From Heloderma charlesbogerti (taxonomy: Eukaryota > Chordata > Lepidosauria > Squamata > Helodermatidae), in assembly GCA_026122225.1 (NCBI GenBank), contig JANEZZ010001904.1, positions 372,001 through 436,000 on the forward strand: a DNA stretch of 64,000 nt, given 5' to 3'. Under the pieces are notes generated by a model that saw only the letters and a list, made by a program, of their open reading frames with translations, was not told where the DNA came from and did no database searches. Both the position numbers and the translations under genes were made by a program. Positions 46,407 to 58,002 of the stretch are shown one piece after another; positions within the stretch are counted from its first letter, which is position 1; each line of letters starts with the position of its first letter.

Positions 46407-47492
46407 AGACAGAATAGTTGCACAATGTCTTTTGATCAGAAATGCTAGGAGCCATCTGTATGGAAGCACCCAAACCTGAATGGTGTAGGCCAGAAATCAG
46501 TTTGGGTGGGCCCATTTAGCAGAAAATGGGGTTCAGTAAAGGGTTTTTATAGATACTGCACATACAGAAAGGTACTTAGAAAAAAAGGTACTTCCCTATA
46601 ATCCCCCCCCCCCATTTACTTAGTCAGGCATGGGGCAGAAATGTTACCTAAAGTTTTTGATACAGATTAGGACAAAGTGAAATGCTCTGAGGAGAGATCC
46701 TTTAAGGGGGAAAATGGTACTAATGAGTTGGATCAATGATCTTAATGAGTAATCAAATCCAGAAATTATAGACTGAGAGCTGATGAATGGTTAAGAATGG
46801 CCAGAAGCCCCAAAATAATTTGTATTTTGAAAACAGATAATTGAACTGCTGAGGTGTCTAGGTTCTGTTCTGATCCTGCTGGTGAAAGATGAAATACAAA
46901 AACTGGTAGATTAAATATTAATCTATCATTATTATTTTTTTACTCTCTGAATTCCCAGTAAGATCAAACCAGTGGATTGGATTTTCATTTGCAAATTCTC
47001 TCTCTCTCTCTCTCTCTCGTCTGTCTGTCTTGTCTGTCTGTCTGTCTCATGTTCTCTTGTCTCATCAAATTATTCTGGTGAATGACGGTAGCTATTTAAG
47101 CCTGACCAGAGGGGTTGTTTCCATCCCAGCAGGAATCTTCAGTGAGAAGCATGCTACATCACCTTTGTAAAGTCCTAAGATACTGATTTGGTTTAAAAAA
47201 TTTCATGTATATGCATCCAGATAATGATTGCAGGGGGTCTAACTTTACCAAGGATGCATGGCCTCTGTTGACCCACATCTCCTCCTGCAGATCCCCAGTC
47301 ATGAACATTTAGCTCAACAAGGAGGTGAATGTGATGTTTTCATGCAAAGTGTTCCCCACCCCCACAAGTGGCAGCCAATGAAGGGGGGGGCAAAGAAATG
47401 CTAAATATATTATGTTAAATTACTTGTCTTGTTTGAATGAGTGTTACCATGGAGAAACAGAAGACATTGGGGTGTAGTATCAGCCCAGAAAC
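46407..47492. other. No gene; TC/TGTC microsatellite
   Basis: 46997-47047 is a (TC)n run followed by (TGTC)n. The rest is unique AT-rich sequence. Confidence 0.6.
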
Positions 47493-47500
47493 ATATAGCT

Positions 47501-47633
47501 CAGCCTGCACCAACCTGGTGCCTTCAAGATATGTAGGAATACAACTCCCAACACCCCCAGCCAATCATGCTGACTGGGGATGCTGGGAGTTGTACTCCAA
47601 CACATCTGCAGGGCACCAGGTTGGGGAAGGCTG
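47501..47633. repeat. Palindromic MITE, copy 5
   Basis: CAGCCTGCACCAACCTGGTGCC at the left and GGCACCAGGTTGGGGAAGG to GGCTG at the right, with AATACAACTCCCAACACC and GGGAGTTGTACTCC in the middle. Flanks ATATAGCT and ATACAGTT match at 6/8. The clearest copy of the family. Confidence 0.85.
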
Positions 47634-47641
47634 ATACAGTT

Positions 47642-48571
47642 GTGTCTTATTCTTCCTGTTGGCCACATGACTCCCATAAGGTCAGATCTCACATTCATGT
47701 TCATTGGTTGATCAAGAGATGTCTTGTATGTATCAATGAGCCACCACAAATCAATAACTGCAGACAGAGCTTTTGTAATATATCACCTGTAACACTGTCC
47801 TTTTCAATGGTGTCAGTTCAACCATTCAACTGCAAAGCATCAAATGGAGGAAAACCTAGCAATGACCATGCCTGGGTGAACCAATCCCATAGATGTGCAG
47901 TCCAAAAGAGGGGTAGGGGAATATCGGACTCAAATGGATTGGAGAGCCAAATTTCCCACCCAGCAGATGTCCAGGGAGCACATCCCACACATCTTTCACA
48001 GTAAAAGTGCCAGTCTTGGTAGAGGCAGTCAGAGGGTCAGTGGGTTAGTTTCTAAAAAAAATTTCCTCAGCATTTGACCCCACTATTCCACCCTTTGTTT
48101 TTCATTTTCCCTTCCAAAATTCCCCTGCTGCCCTCACCTGCCAGCTCCCCCTGCACAGACATGGGCACTCCATGTGACCCCCAAATTCCATCATTCTCCC
48201 TTCCTACAAGCCACTGCTTATCCTCCAAATCTTCTGCTATGACAAAACAGCTCCACAAACCCATCCTGCCATCCTAAATGCCCCACCCCTGCAACAAAGT
48301 CACCTTCACTGACCACAGCCCATCACAACCTATTCTGTACCTTCCCCCTCAGTGGCAAATATGGACAAATTACAGATTCCACACTCCTCTCTGCTCTCTA
48401 CTTCAACACTTTTCATGCTCTCTTCAGTTCTTTGACATCTGTGCTGCCAGTTTAAGTGGAATGGTGGGTGAGGCTGATACGTGCTGAGACAACCTCTTTG
48501 CCCTATTAAGTAAGGACATAATCATCCTATCACTGAAAATTGTTCTGTTCCTCCATGCAGCAAGCTGGTTT
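47642..48571. other. No gene recognised
   Basis: Unique sequence, C-rich at 48075-48400. The ORFs there are short and unsupported. Confidence 0.5.
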
Positions 48572-50329
48572 TTGTAGACAAGGGGTTGAGAACCTCAGGC
48601 CCGGGGGCCAAATCTCAGTCTCCAACTGGCCCTCTGGAGTTCCCCAGACAGCCATACCCCCTGCCCCCTTCACCCACCCACTATCTAGCAAATAACTCTC
48701 AGAGTGGTATACAATAAAACAGAGATCAAATCCAAAACCCATATACACCATATGCACAAGGCTCAAATCTATGGTGATGAACAGGATAGGGGTGCCACAG
48801 GCCAAACTGCGGACTTCTTTCCATTACCATCCAGTACCAATTTGCTCCTCTGGATGCTACTTCTTTCATGACATTTTTCTCTTCTAGATGTCCCTTCTTC
48901 CTCCTTCCCAGATTGGTTATATCAGTGATCCTACCCAATCGGTGCTGCAGTGGTCAGGATGAAATTACAACAATATGTAGCCAATCAGATTAGTTTACAT
49001 AATGTAATTAATGGCAGAACATGATGGCAATATTTCTTGGATTAGCCAAATGGGTGATCTTAGTCAGGGAGCATGCAGTGAATGGGATAACACCACAATG
49101 CTACAGAAGCAGTAAGATTTGGCTATGCGATGGTGTCACTGAGGATGAATGACAGTGAGGGTAAAGTCAATTAATAAGCAGATGTCTTTACAATGAGTGC
49201 TGAAAGGGTGTGTTCTTGGTTATTCTATATAACACACCCTTCAAATATAACCAGTGACATTCTCCTATTTTAGCAACTTTTTATTGTGTATAAGTAAGAT
49301 GAAATTATGGCTATTATTCTTTACAAAAAAGGGAACCATTTCATGCTTGCTTAAAGCTGGTTCAGAGATATCACTGTCCTGTATTGCCATTGCAAAATTG
49401 CCTATACGTCTGGTTACCTACTGTGACCAATATTTTTGAAAATCCTATTGTGTGTGTGTGTGCGCGCGTGTGATCACATTCTTTTCTGCTTCGACATTTT
49501 TTGTTCCCTTTATCTGGATCAGTGTTTTCATGTCAAAATAAATCTTACAATTAAAGTGTGCAGCTGGAATTCAGGACAACAGCATTGCCAACAATGGGGG
49601 TGACAATGTATCATTTACGCTCAGAGTTTTACTGAAGGGAAAACTTGACACTGCCATAATATTGAAGTGCATAAATGAGCTTCATAGTTTTTCAGTCACA
49701 TCCAACCATTATTTCAGTCTTTGCATCTTTTCCTTACTGTTCAGCAAAGTACTGTTGTTGTTGCTGTTGCAGTTAAATTCAGGTTTCTCCCTTCTTTTCC
49801 TTTCACTTGCTGTGAAGAGATCTTTCCTTTTAATGAGTACATTCAGCATTCAGAGTTATTCATTGGAGAACTAATCTTAAATCCACTAAAGCTGATGGAC
49901 TTCTTTTTGGGAATAGTCTGTGGCTTTCTCTTGAATTACTCAGTTTGCCTAAGATCTAGGCTGTCCTGTACTAGGACACTGGTCTTCAGCAGAAGGCTTG
50001 CATGGGGGTGGTGCTGAGGGTCAAGCAAAACATTATTTTAAAGAAGTAGCTGGAATCTACATATTTTTCCCTTACTCAAAGGTAACTGTGCATATTGGGA
50101 GGATCTCTATTCGGACCCTATTGGGGGATTTGGTTTTTTAAAAAAACCTTTACCCCCCCACTCCCATCCAATCCAGATTAGGGCCCCCCACACTGTATTT
50201 TGCATTGCCCCCCCCCAAAGGAGCTGTTGAAACTAATGGCTCATATTTTTGGCAATGCCAATTGCAGGCATGGGAGCCCTGATTCAGATTGGAATCACAG
50301 TGGTTAAAAGGTTGCCCTCCCCCTTCACT

Positions 50330-50960
50330 ATCAGCCCCCACTGGAGGATTCTTCCTCCTCTGAGGAGCTAGAGCTCTCAGAGGCAGATGATACTATGGGA
50401 CTACCCATATGAGGAGACCTGTGCCCTTGGGGGAGAGGACCATAGGTCTGTTCCCATAGGAGGAGGGGGATTCTGCTTCAGAGTCAGAAACAGAATGACC
50501 ATGCAGTCCCAGAGAACATCATCACCTTAAGAGGCAAATCAGTAGGGCTCCTGTAAGAAGAAGCACCCAACTCCAAAGAAGGACTTCTCAAGAGGAGGGA
50601 ACTCCTCAGGAGCAAGGCTTGCAGTCTACTGCAGCTGAGCCTTGGGTGGACCTCAGGAGGCTCTGGTAACATAAGCCTGCTTGCTCAGTCTAGCCTTTGC
50701 TGGAAACAACATTGTTGCTCCACCTCCTGTATCTTGTACCCTGACCTTGACTTATGTTTGGACCTCCATGTTATTGACCTTTGGACTTCTGCCTGGTGCT
50801 GCTTTCTGGAACTTTGATTATACTTGCCTGATATCCTGTGCATCTGACCTTGGCTATGTCCCTGATTTCTCTCTGGAGAATCCATGTTTGCCTGGTAAAT
50901 TATACTTGACTACTGGCTTACTTTGACTTCTCTATTGTGATAACAAAGAACTGAACTTAG
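50330..50960 (+). repeat. LTR-like dispersed repeat, copy 2
   Basis: Colinear with 28986-29640: CACTGGAGGATTCTTCCTCC, GAGGAGCTAGAGCTCTCAGA, CACCTTAAGAGGCAAATCAG, then TTTGCTGGAAACAACATTGT where copy 1 has CTGCTAGAAACAAGATTGTG. It is nested in the hAT shell. Termini not resolved. Confidence 0.45.
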
Positions 50961-51293
50961 TTGAGGCAGGACAACATCACAGTCTGGAGCAGCCCACCCC
51001 CCTCCCCCATGGTTACTTTTGAGTATGGGGGAAAAAATGTAGGTAACCACTAAACACATTGGTGTTTAGTTTGTTCCTGAGTAGTTGGAACTGTGGAGTG
51101 TATGTAAGTAAGGAATGTATGTAAGGTTGCCAGCATCAGTGGCTATTCAGGTGGTAGAATGGTAGTAAATGATGATTGCCACTGAGTGGCAATCACTGGG
51201 CATAAAACATACCAGTGGCAAAGTCAGCAGCATGCAGGTGTGTCCTGCTGATGTGGCTAGTAGTGCCTTGCATAGACTGTGCTGATTTCATGG

Positions 51294-51560
51294 TAGGGAT
51301 AGCGGAGAATTTCTCCCCGAAACTTCGGGGGGCCGAGCGCCAATGTGTTCAGCCCCCCGAACAAGTTTCAGAGAGAAATCCTCTGCACCCCCCTGCCCCC
51401 ACGCACCCCCCCAGGACGGGACTCACCTTCGCCTAATGTCCCTCCCGGCGGCGGGTCCGGCCGGCGGTTCGGCGGGTGTTCGAGCAGGGCAGGAGCGACA
51501 GCCGGTCTTTCGACCAGCTGCCACTGCAGCCATTCCAAAAAAAGAAAAAAAAATCATAAT
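51294..51560 (-). mobile_element. Pal-18, truncated copy
   Basis: Starts TAGGGATAGCGGAGAATTTC and follows the Pal-1/Pal-16 left end through CCCCGAAACTTCGGGGGG, a CTCACCTTCGCC donor-like site and the GCCACTGC stretch. It stops at an A-rich run without any core or right end. Confidence 0.75.
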
Positions 51561-51734
51561 CAGTAGGGTGGGGTCCTGCCAGCTTCAGGAGCCACACAGA
51601 GAGCACTTAAGGGCCACATATGGCCCCAGGGCCAGAGATTGTACACCCCTGCTGTAGACCCAGCCGCTTCTTCCACCAGCACCATCGCACAATTCCTACT
51701 TGTAAGGGCTGTCATCCACCCTCAGTTGCCCTTT

Positions 51735-54533
51735 TGTTGTTGTTGTTGTTCAGTCGTTCAGTCGTGTCCGAATCTTCGTGACCCCATGGACCATAGCACG
51801 CCAGGCCTTCCTGTCCTGCGCTCTCTCCCGGAGCGTGCTCAAGTTCATATTCATTGCATCCGTGATGCTATCTAGCCATCTCATCCTCTGCCGTCCCCTT
51901 CTCCTTTTGCCTTCAGTCTTTCCCAGCATCAGGGTCTTTTCCAGGGAGTTTTCTCTTCGCATTAGGTGGCCAAAATATTGGAGCTTCAGCTTCATTATCT
52001 GTCCTTCCAATGAGCAGTCAGGGTTGATTTCCTTTAGGATGGACTGATTTGACCTCCTTGCAGTCCAGGGGACTCGTAAGAGTCTTCTCCAGCACCACAG
52101 TTCGAAAGCATCAATTCTTCAGCGCTCAGCCTTCCTTATAGTCCAGCTCTCACAGCCATACATTACTACTGGGAAAACCATAGCTTTGATTAGACGGACC
52201 TTTGTTGGCAAGGTGATGTCTCTGCTTCTTACTATGCTGTCTAGGTTTGCCATAGCTTTCCTCCCAAGGAGCAAGCGTCTTTTAATTTCATGGCTACAGT
52301 CACCATCTGCGGTGATCTTGGAGCCCAAGAAAGTAAAATCTGTCACTGCTTCCATTTCTTCCCCTTCTATATGCCAGGAAGTGATAGGGCCAGATGACAT
52401 GATCTTAGTTTTTTTAATGTTGAGTTTCAAACCAGATTTTGCACTCTCCTCTTTCACCCTCAACAAGAGGCTCTTGAGATCCTCTTCGCTTTCTGCCATT
52501 AGGGTGGTATCGTCTGCATATCGGAGGTTGTTGATAATTCCCCCGGCAATCTTAATTCCGACCTCTGATTCATCCAATCCAGCATTTCTCATGATGTACT
52601 CTGCATATAAGTTAAATAAGCAGGGTGACAATATACAGCCTTGTCGTACTCCTTTCCCAATTTTGAACCAATCGGTTGTTCCATGTCTGGTTCTTACTGT
52701 TGCTTCTTGACCCTCGTACAGGTTTCTCAGGAGACAGGTAAGGTGGTCTGGTACTCCCATCACTTTCAGAATTTGCCACAGTTTGTTGTGATCCACACAA
52801 TCAAAGGCTTTAGTGTAGTCAATGAAGCAGAAATAGACGTTTTTCTGGAATTCTCTTGCTTTCTCCATGATGCAGCGAATGTTGGCGATTTGATCCCTAG
52901 TTCCTCTGCCTCTTCTAAACCCAGCTTGTACTTCCGGTAGTTCTCGGTTCGCATACTGCTGAAGCCTAGCTTGTAGGATTTTGAGCATCACCTTGCTGGC
53001 ATGTGAAATGAGCGCAATTGTGCGGTAGTTTGAACACTCTTTGGCGTTGCCCTTCTTTGGAATTGGAATGTAAACTGACCTTTTCCAGTCTTGTGGCCAC
53101 TGTTGAGTGTTCCAGATTTGTTGGCATATTGAATGCAGCACTTTAACAGCATCATCTTTTAGGATTTTAAATAGCTCGGCTGGAATACTGTCATCTCCGC
53201 TAGCTTTGTTGTTACTAATGCTTCCTAAGGCCCACTTGACTTCACTCTCGAGGATGTCCGGCTCAAGTTCAGTGACCGCACTATCATGGCTATCAGGGAC
53301 ATTCAGATCTTTCCTGTATAGTTCTTCTGTGTATTCTTTCCACCTCTTCTTAATCTCATCTGCTTCTGTTAGGTCCCTGCCTTCTTTGTCCTTGATCATG
53401 CCCGTCTTTGCACAAAACGTTCCCCTGAGATCTCCAATTTTCTTGAAGAGATCTCTAGTCTTTCCCATTCTGTTGTTTTCCTCGATTTCTTTGCATTGTT
53501 CATTTAAGAAGGCCTTCTTGTCTCTCCTTGCTATTCTCTGGAACTCTGCATTCAGTTGGGTATATCTTCCCCTTTCTCCCTTGCTTTTCGCTTCCCTTCT
53601 TTCGTGAGCTACTTGTAAAGCCTCATCAGACAGCCACTTGGCTTTCTTGCATTTCTTTTCCTTTGGGACAGATTTCGTTGCTGCCTCCTGAACAATGTTA
53701 GGGACCTCCGTCCATAGTTCCTCAGGCACTCTGTCTATCAGGTCTAATCCCTGAAATCTATTCCTCACCTCCACTGTATATTCATCAGGGATATGATTTA
53801 GGTCATACCTGAACAGTTTAGTGGTTTTCCCGACGTTCTTCAATTTCAGCCGAAATTTTGCAAGAAGCAGCTCATGATCCGAGCCACAGTCAGCTCCAGG
53901 TCTTGTTTTTACTGACTGTATGGAGCTTCTCCATCTTTGGCTGCAAAGGACATAATCAATCTGATTTCGATATTGACCATCTGGTGATGTCCATGTGTAG
54001 AGTCGCCTCTTGTGCTGTTGGAAAAGAGTGTTTGCTATGATCAGCATGTTCTCTTGGCAAAACTCTATTAGCTTTTGTCCTGCTTCATTTTGTACACCAA
54101 GGCCATGCCTGCCTGTTATCCCAGTGATTTCTTGACTTCCTACTTTAGCATTCCAATCCCCTATGATGAAGAGGACATCTTTTTTTGGTGTTAGTTCTAG
54201 AAGGTGTTGTAGGTCTTCATAGAACCGATCCACCTCAGCTTCTTCGGCATCAGTGGTTGGGGCATAGACTTGAATTACTGTGATGTTGAATGGTTTGCCT
54301 TGGATTCGTACTGAGATCATTCTATCATTTTTAAGATTGTACCCCAGTACTGCTTTTCCCACCCTTTTGTTGACTATGAGTGCTACTCCATTTCTTCTAA
54401 GGGATTCTTGCCCACAATAGTAGATATGATGGTCACCGGAATTAAATTCGCCCATGCTTGTCCATTTTAGTTCGCTTATTCCCAAGATGTCGATGTTCAA
54501 TCTTGCCATCTCATGTTTGACCACCTCCAGCTC
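51735..54533 (-). mobile_element. BovB (RTE-clade) LINE, copy 2, young and 5'-truncated
   Basis: Flanked by a perfect 12-bp duplication CAGTTGCCCTTT (51723-51734, 54534-54545). The 3' end is a GTTGTTGTTGTTGTT tract on the plus strand, i.e. an (AAC)n tail. The 5' end is truncated within the endonuclease at the EVVKHEM segment. Length about 2.8 kb. The reading frame is open apart from one TGA, so insertion is recent compared with copy 1. It also serves as the empty-site control for Pal-1. Confidence 0.96.
51750..54533 (-). pseudogene. BovB endonuclease/RT ORF, one stop, N-terminus missing
   Basis: An open frame runs from the truncation to a TGA at 52119-52121 and then continues in the same frame to 51750, about 930 codons in all. 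It encodes the rest of the AP-type endonuclease (IIGDWNAKV; SDHELL) and the linker. RT motifs follow: FIDYTKAFDC, RQGCILSP and an intact YADD at about 52509-52520. After the stop comes a C-terminal region rich in basic residues (GKRRRGRQRMRWLDS). The first endonuclease motif (LGTWN) is absent through 5' truncation. The ORF's apparent start (ATG at 54555-54557) and first ten residues come from flanking host DNA. RT could in principle fold, but the missing endonuclease start and the stop make autonomous movement unlikely. Confidence 0.94.
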
Positions 54534-54545
54534 CAGTTGCCCTTT

Positions 54546-54796
54546 AGTGGTGGCCATTTACTACCGCCTTCCCCTGCTTGCCAGTGTTTTACTTGTCCAG
54601 CTAGTAAACCAGTGGCCTGAAATGCCAGTGAACCTCAGATTCTGCTAGGCTCTGCCACAGGCCCAAATGGTTCCAATCTGGTTCTGCCTCCCCACACTGA
54701 AATGGTGGTGTTGTATAATAGGATGTAGTCATATGGTTGGCTTATCCATAATACTATTATTTGACTTAAAGGGGATTCACTTGACCCACAACAATT
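54546..54796. other. Unique spacer
   Basis: Sequence between the BovB duplication and Pal-19; nothing identified. Confidence 0.5.
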
Positions 54797-54804
54797 ATTG
54801 TAGT

Positions 54805-55363
54805 TAGGGATGTATGAATCCCTTAACTGGTTCCGGTTGGGGCATCCTCTGGGGGGGGAGGCAATCCATTCCTCCCCCCGGAATCCTCGACGGGGGGGAG
54901 GCGATCCGGTCCTACCCCCTGAAATCCTGTTCAGCCGGCTCCACCCCGTGGCCATGCCATGGAGCCGCCAGCCGGGGCAATCCACAGCGGGGCCTCCAGC
55001 CGCTGCCGGGCTGGTGCGGACGGAAATGGAGTCCTGTGTAGGGGATGCCATTTGCGTCCCTACAGTAGCTGTGATAGGCTACATAAATATATATGTAGCC
55101 TATCATGGGCTAGCATAGGGACGCAAATGGCAGGCGCTACGATGGCTGCCATTTGAGGCTGCAGCAGCCTGGCAGCAGCCGGAGCCGCCGCCACCCCTTT
55201 ATCCGCCGCCGGAGCTGCCACTGCAGCATTCGCCATCAGGTAAGTCCATCCTGGGGGGATTCCATGGGGTAGCGGGAGGCCATTCCGCCATGGACTCTGT
55301 GGGGCTGGATTCTTTAGAATCTGGCCTCAGTGGAGTCCATGGGGGAATTCTCCGCCATCCCTA
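54805..55363 (+). mobile_element. Pal-19
   Basis: 559 bp, TAGGGATG to CATCCCTA, flanks ATTGTAGT (54797-54804) and ATTGTAGC (55364-55371), 7/8. One B-type dyad (55068-55108, with a TACATAAATATATATGTA core). Outward ATCAGGTAAGTCC near 55233. Confidence 0.9.
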
Positions 55364-55446
55364 ATTGTAGCGAAGCACCATTCGAGCTGGCTTTGGCAAT
55401 GTTCAAGGGTTAGGGTTGGGCACATTGTAATAACTTCAGTCTGAGT

Positions 55447-55582
55447 CAGCCCTCCCCACCTGGTGCCCTCCAAATGTTTTCGGATGACAACTCCCAGCAT
55501 TCCTGACCATTGGCTATCCTAGCTAGGGTTGATGGGAGCTGAAGTCCAAAACATCCATATGGCACCCGGATGGGGAAGGTTG
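55447..55582. repeat. Palindromic MITE, copy 6
   Basis: CAGCCCTCCCCACCTGGTGCC at the left with GGCACCCGGATGGGGAAGG at the right, and GATGACAACTCCCAGCATTC between. Flanks GTCTGAGT and GTCCAAGT match at 6/8. Confidence 0.8.
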
Positions 55583-56030
55583 GTCCAAGTTGTTCTAGGC
55601 ATTATGGAGGAGAAACTCTACATGGGGCTGTTGCATGCTTGAAACATGTTAGGTATACATCTACGAAAGCAGTGTGTGAAAGACCCACAGACATATGCAC
55701 TAGCTGAAAAGCAAGGCAAACTTATTTTCTTCTAAAATGGTTTCAATAACTAAGCTTTGTGACAACATGAAAATTCATGCCAGGATTTTAATCTGAGTCA
55801 TCCACACATATGCATGTTATGAAAAGTGGCTGCCAGTTCATCACACTACTGCCCAAAGGGTTAAGCTCTGAGAATCCCACTGAGGTCTCCACATATCTAT
55901 CTGCCATTTCCTTTCCCACCCTTAAGCACCAGCTGAACCTCTGATGTGTTTAAATTAGTATCCTGGTTGCTAAGACGATAAAGAATAATCACAGTCCTCA
56001 TTTGCTGTTTCCCTCTGCTTTTTAACCTGT
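55583..56030. other. No gene recognised
   Basis: Unique sequence without supported features. Confidence 0.5.
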
Positions 56031-56038
56031 CTTACAGG

Positions 56039-56423
56039 TAGGGATGCTGGAGAAATTTGAGATGGATTAAAATGAGCTCAGATTTCTAAGAATCTGACCT
56101 GTGGAATCTGCTGCGGAGCGACCCCCTCAGGACCTGCGGAGTCCATCGACTTCCGGATGATTTTTTTTTACTTTTCCTAAATTTTCCATAGAAAAATACA
56201 TAAGTTTCTGCTGAGGAAACGTAGAATGGAATAGGGGACAATACACTAAATGTTACATACTGGGGTAAATTATGTAAATACTTATGTAAATACTTACGCA
56301 ATTATTACCGTATTTGTCCGCATGACGAAAAAAAAATCGCATCTGTCTTTGGGCGGATGACGGAACTAAAGGCACCTGACAATCTGCGAAACACAGGCGG
56401 AGCGGATTTTACACAGCCCATAC
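56039..56423 (+). mobile_element. Y-2, Y-family MITE
   Basis: TAGGGATGCTGGAGAAATTTG at the left. The right part has GGCACCTGACAATCTGCGAA, AACACAGGCGGAGCGGATTT and CAGCCCATAC, but lacks the last ATCCCTA. Flanks CTTACAGG and GTCACAGG match at 6/8, suggesting loss of the terminal bases. Confidence 0.6.
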
Positions 56424-56429
56424 GTCACA

Positions 56430-57098
56430 GGTGAAGTGGTTTTTATGGTTTGCTGGATGAACAGCCATGCTGATAAATTTACCTAAATGGTGTTGTTCTG
56501 AATAGGGCTGAGCAAAAATAGAGGTGAACTTCATGATTTTTTGGCAACTGTGAATAGCTTCCCATCCCCTTTTGGTAATTTTTAGGTTTTGCTCTAAAGG
56601 AGGCCAATGTTTCTGCCAATTCAGAGTGAGGATAATGCTGACCCAGGAACAGTTGCCTATTATCACTTGGCTTTGTTTGTCCTCAGTGATGTCATCATGT
56701 AACCAAATGTGAAAGGTGATGTAGCATCATGGCATCATCACAGTCAAGTCGCTACATGATCTCTGATTGGCTAGACTCATGTAGTGAAGAAGAAAGTTCT
56801 AACCCTGAGAAGTATGTGTGTGTTGGGGGGAGTGGCGGCGCCACTAAAGCAGCATACTGGAGGAACTATGACTGTGAATCAGCATGAAAATAGATGAATA
56901 TTCTCAGAAACAGGAATTTAGGGATATTTGGCGGGGGGGTCAGTAATTTTGCCTCCAAAGGGTAAAACATTAAGCATAGTCTTTTTTCTGACATGATATT
57001 GTCAAATAAATAAGGACCCAGTGCCAGCATGCAACATCCTGGGGCAAATGCTGAGGCCCCATAGTCCCAAGAGTCCCACACACCACTGCCTGCCTGTT
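56430..57098. other. No gene recognised
   Basis: Unique sequence; CATCATG-rich patch near 56690-56760. No supported features. Confidence 0.5.
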
Positions 57099-57106
57099 GA
57101 ACTGCA

Positions 57107-57497
57107 GAGGGATGTACAAGAATTTAATTTTGCTTCATTTCTGACTTGAATGTGCCCTTCTCACACCTCCAAATGTGAACATGAATGCGAGTGCATTTCT
57201 TTTTAGGGAAAGGCTCACACGCTCCCAAACCTGAATGCGTGTTTGAAAAACGTACACTTAAAAAAAGTAGAAAAAAGTACACTCTAAAAAAATTTGCATT
57301 TTCCAAACGTATTTTCATGCTTTATTCTAAAGGGGAAAGTGTGCATTTGATTGTGCACTTTCAACAAAATGTGTGTCAAAATGTGCACTTTTCCCATGTG
57401 AACAAAAAACAGAAAATAGGAGCAAGGTGATCCAAGCTTCAAGGTGAAGTTTAGAGAATCTCAGTGATCTTGAACATCACTGATTCACCCATCCCTA
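57107..57497. mobile_element. X-family MITE copy (X-3)
   Basis: GAGGGATGTACAAGAA at the left and CATCCCTA (57490-57497) at the right. The interior has GTGCACTTTTCC and TTTGCATTTTCC tracts typical of X. The flanks only weakly match, so the copy is old. Confidence 0.6.
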
Positions 57498-58002
57498 CAG
57501 CTGTGCTAAGTGTCGCCCCACTTCACACCATCTGGACCAACATGGACTCTGACACGATCTTTGTTCAAGCTTGCAATGTCATGCACAGATGAAAAAAAAA
57601 GTGTTCTACAGCATGCGTACCCTTGAAAATTGCATAGAAAAATGTGCACAAATATAGTTTAATGAGAGAAGAATGCATACATTTCAGAGATGCAAAAAAC
57701 TGATGCATACATTTGGAAAAAGTATGCACAAAAATACGTACAGATTTTTCATGCAAAAAGAAAGTTTGCAATCTGATATGGATTTGAGTTGGAACGAGCT
57801 TCGAGATGGAATTAGGAGAACTTTGAGTTTTGCTGATCTGCTCATCCCTCATTTCCCCACTGCAGCCACCCAGTGTGCTTGTTGGAACCATACTCGCTGC
57901 TGCTTGCTCTGTCACTCAGTCAAGGAGGACCAAGGCCCACACTGGCATGAGGGGGGGCAGTTTGTACAGGAAACCCGCAAACCTGGAGCTGGCCCTGAAA
58001 GG
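57498..58002. repeat. X-like remnant and unique sequence
   Basis: 57560-57845 has TTGTTCAAGCTTGCAATGTC, repeated ATGCATACATTT-type tracts and ends GATCTGCTCATCCCTC, like an X right end. The left limit is not resolved. 57850-58002 is unique. Confidence 0.45.

Larger units (their letters stand above)
48580..51651. mobile_element. 3-kb hAT element shell without recognisable transposase
   Basis: Ends AGGGGTTGAGAACCTCAGGC and the complement of AGGGGTGTACAATCTCTGGC are matched hAT-style termini with GGCCC subterminal motifs. Flanks TTGTAGAC (48572-48579) and CTGTAGAC (51652-51659) are 7/8 identical. Length 3072 bp would fit an autonomous hAT, but I see no long ORF, BED finger or RNase-H-like signature. 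It contains an LTR-like repeat and a Pal fragment. It is either a decayed autonomous copy or a non-autonomous one grown by insertions. Confidence 0.72.

Noticed and set aside
54534..54557. Start codon of the 812-codon BovB ORF at 54555-54557
   Set aside because: It lies outside the element in the target duplication and flank. The real BovB start is lost by 5' truncation.
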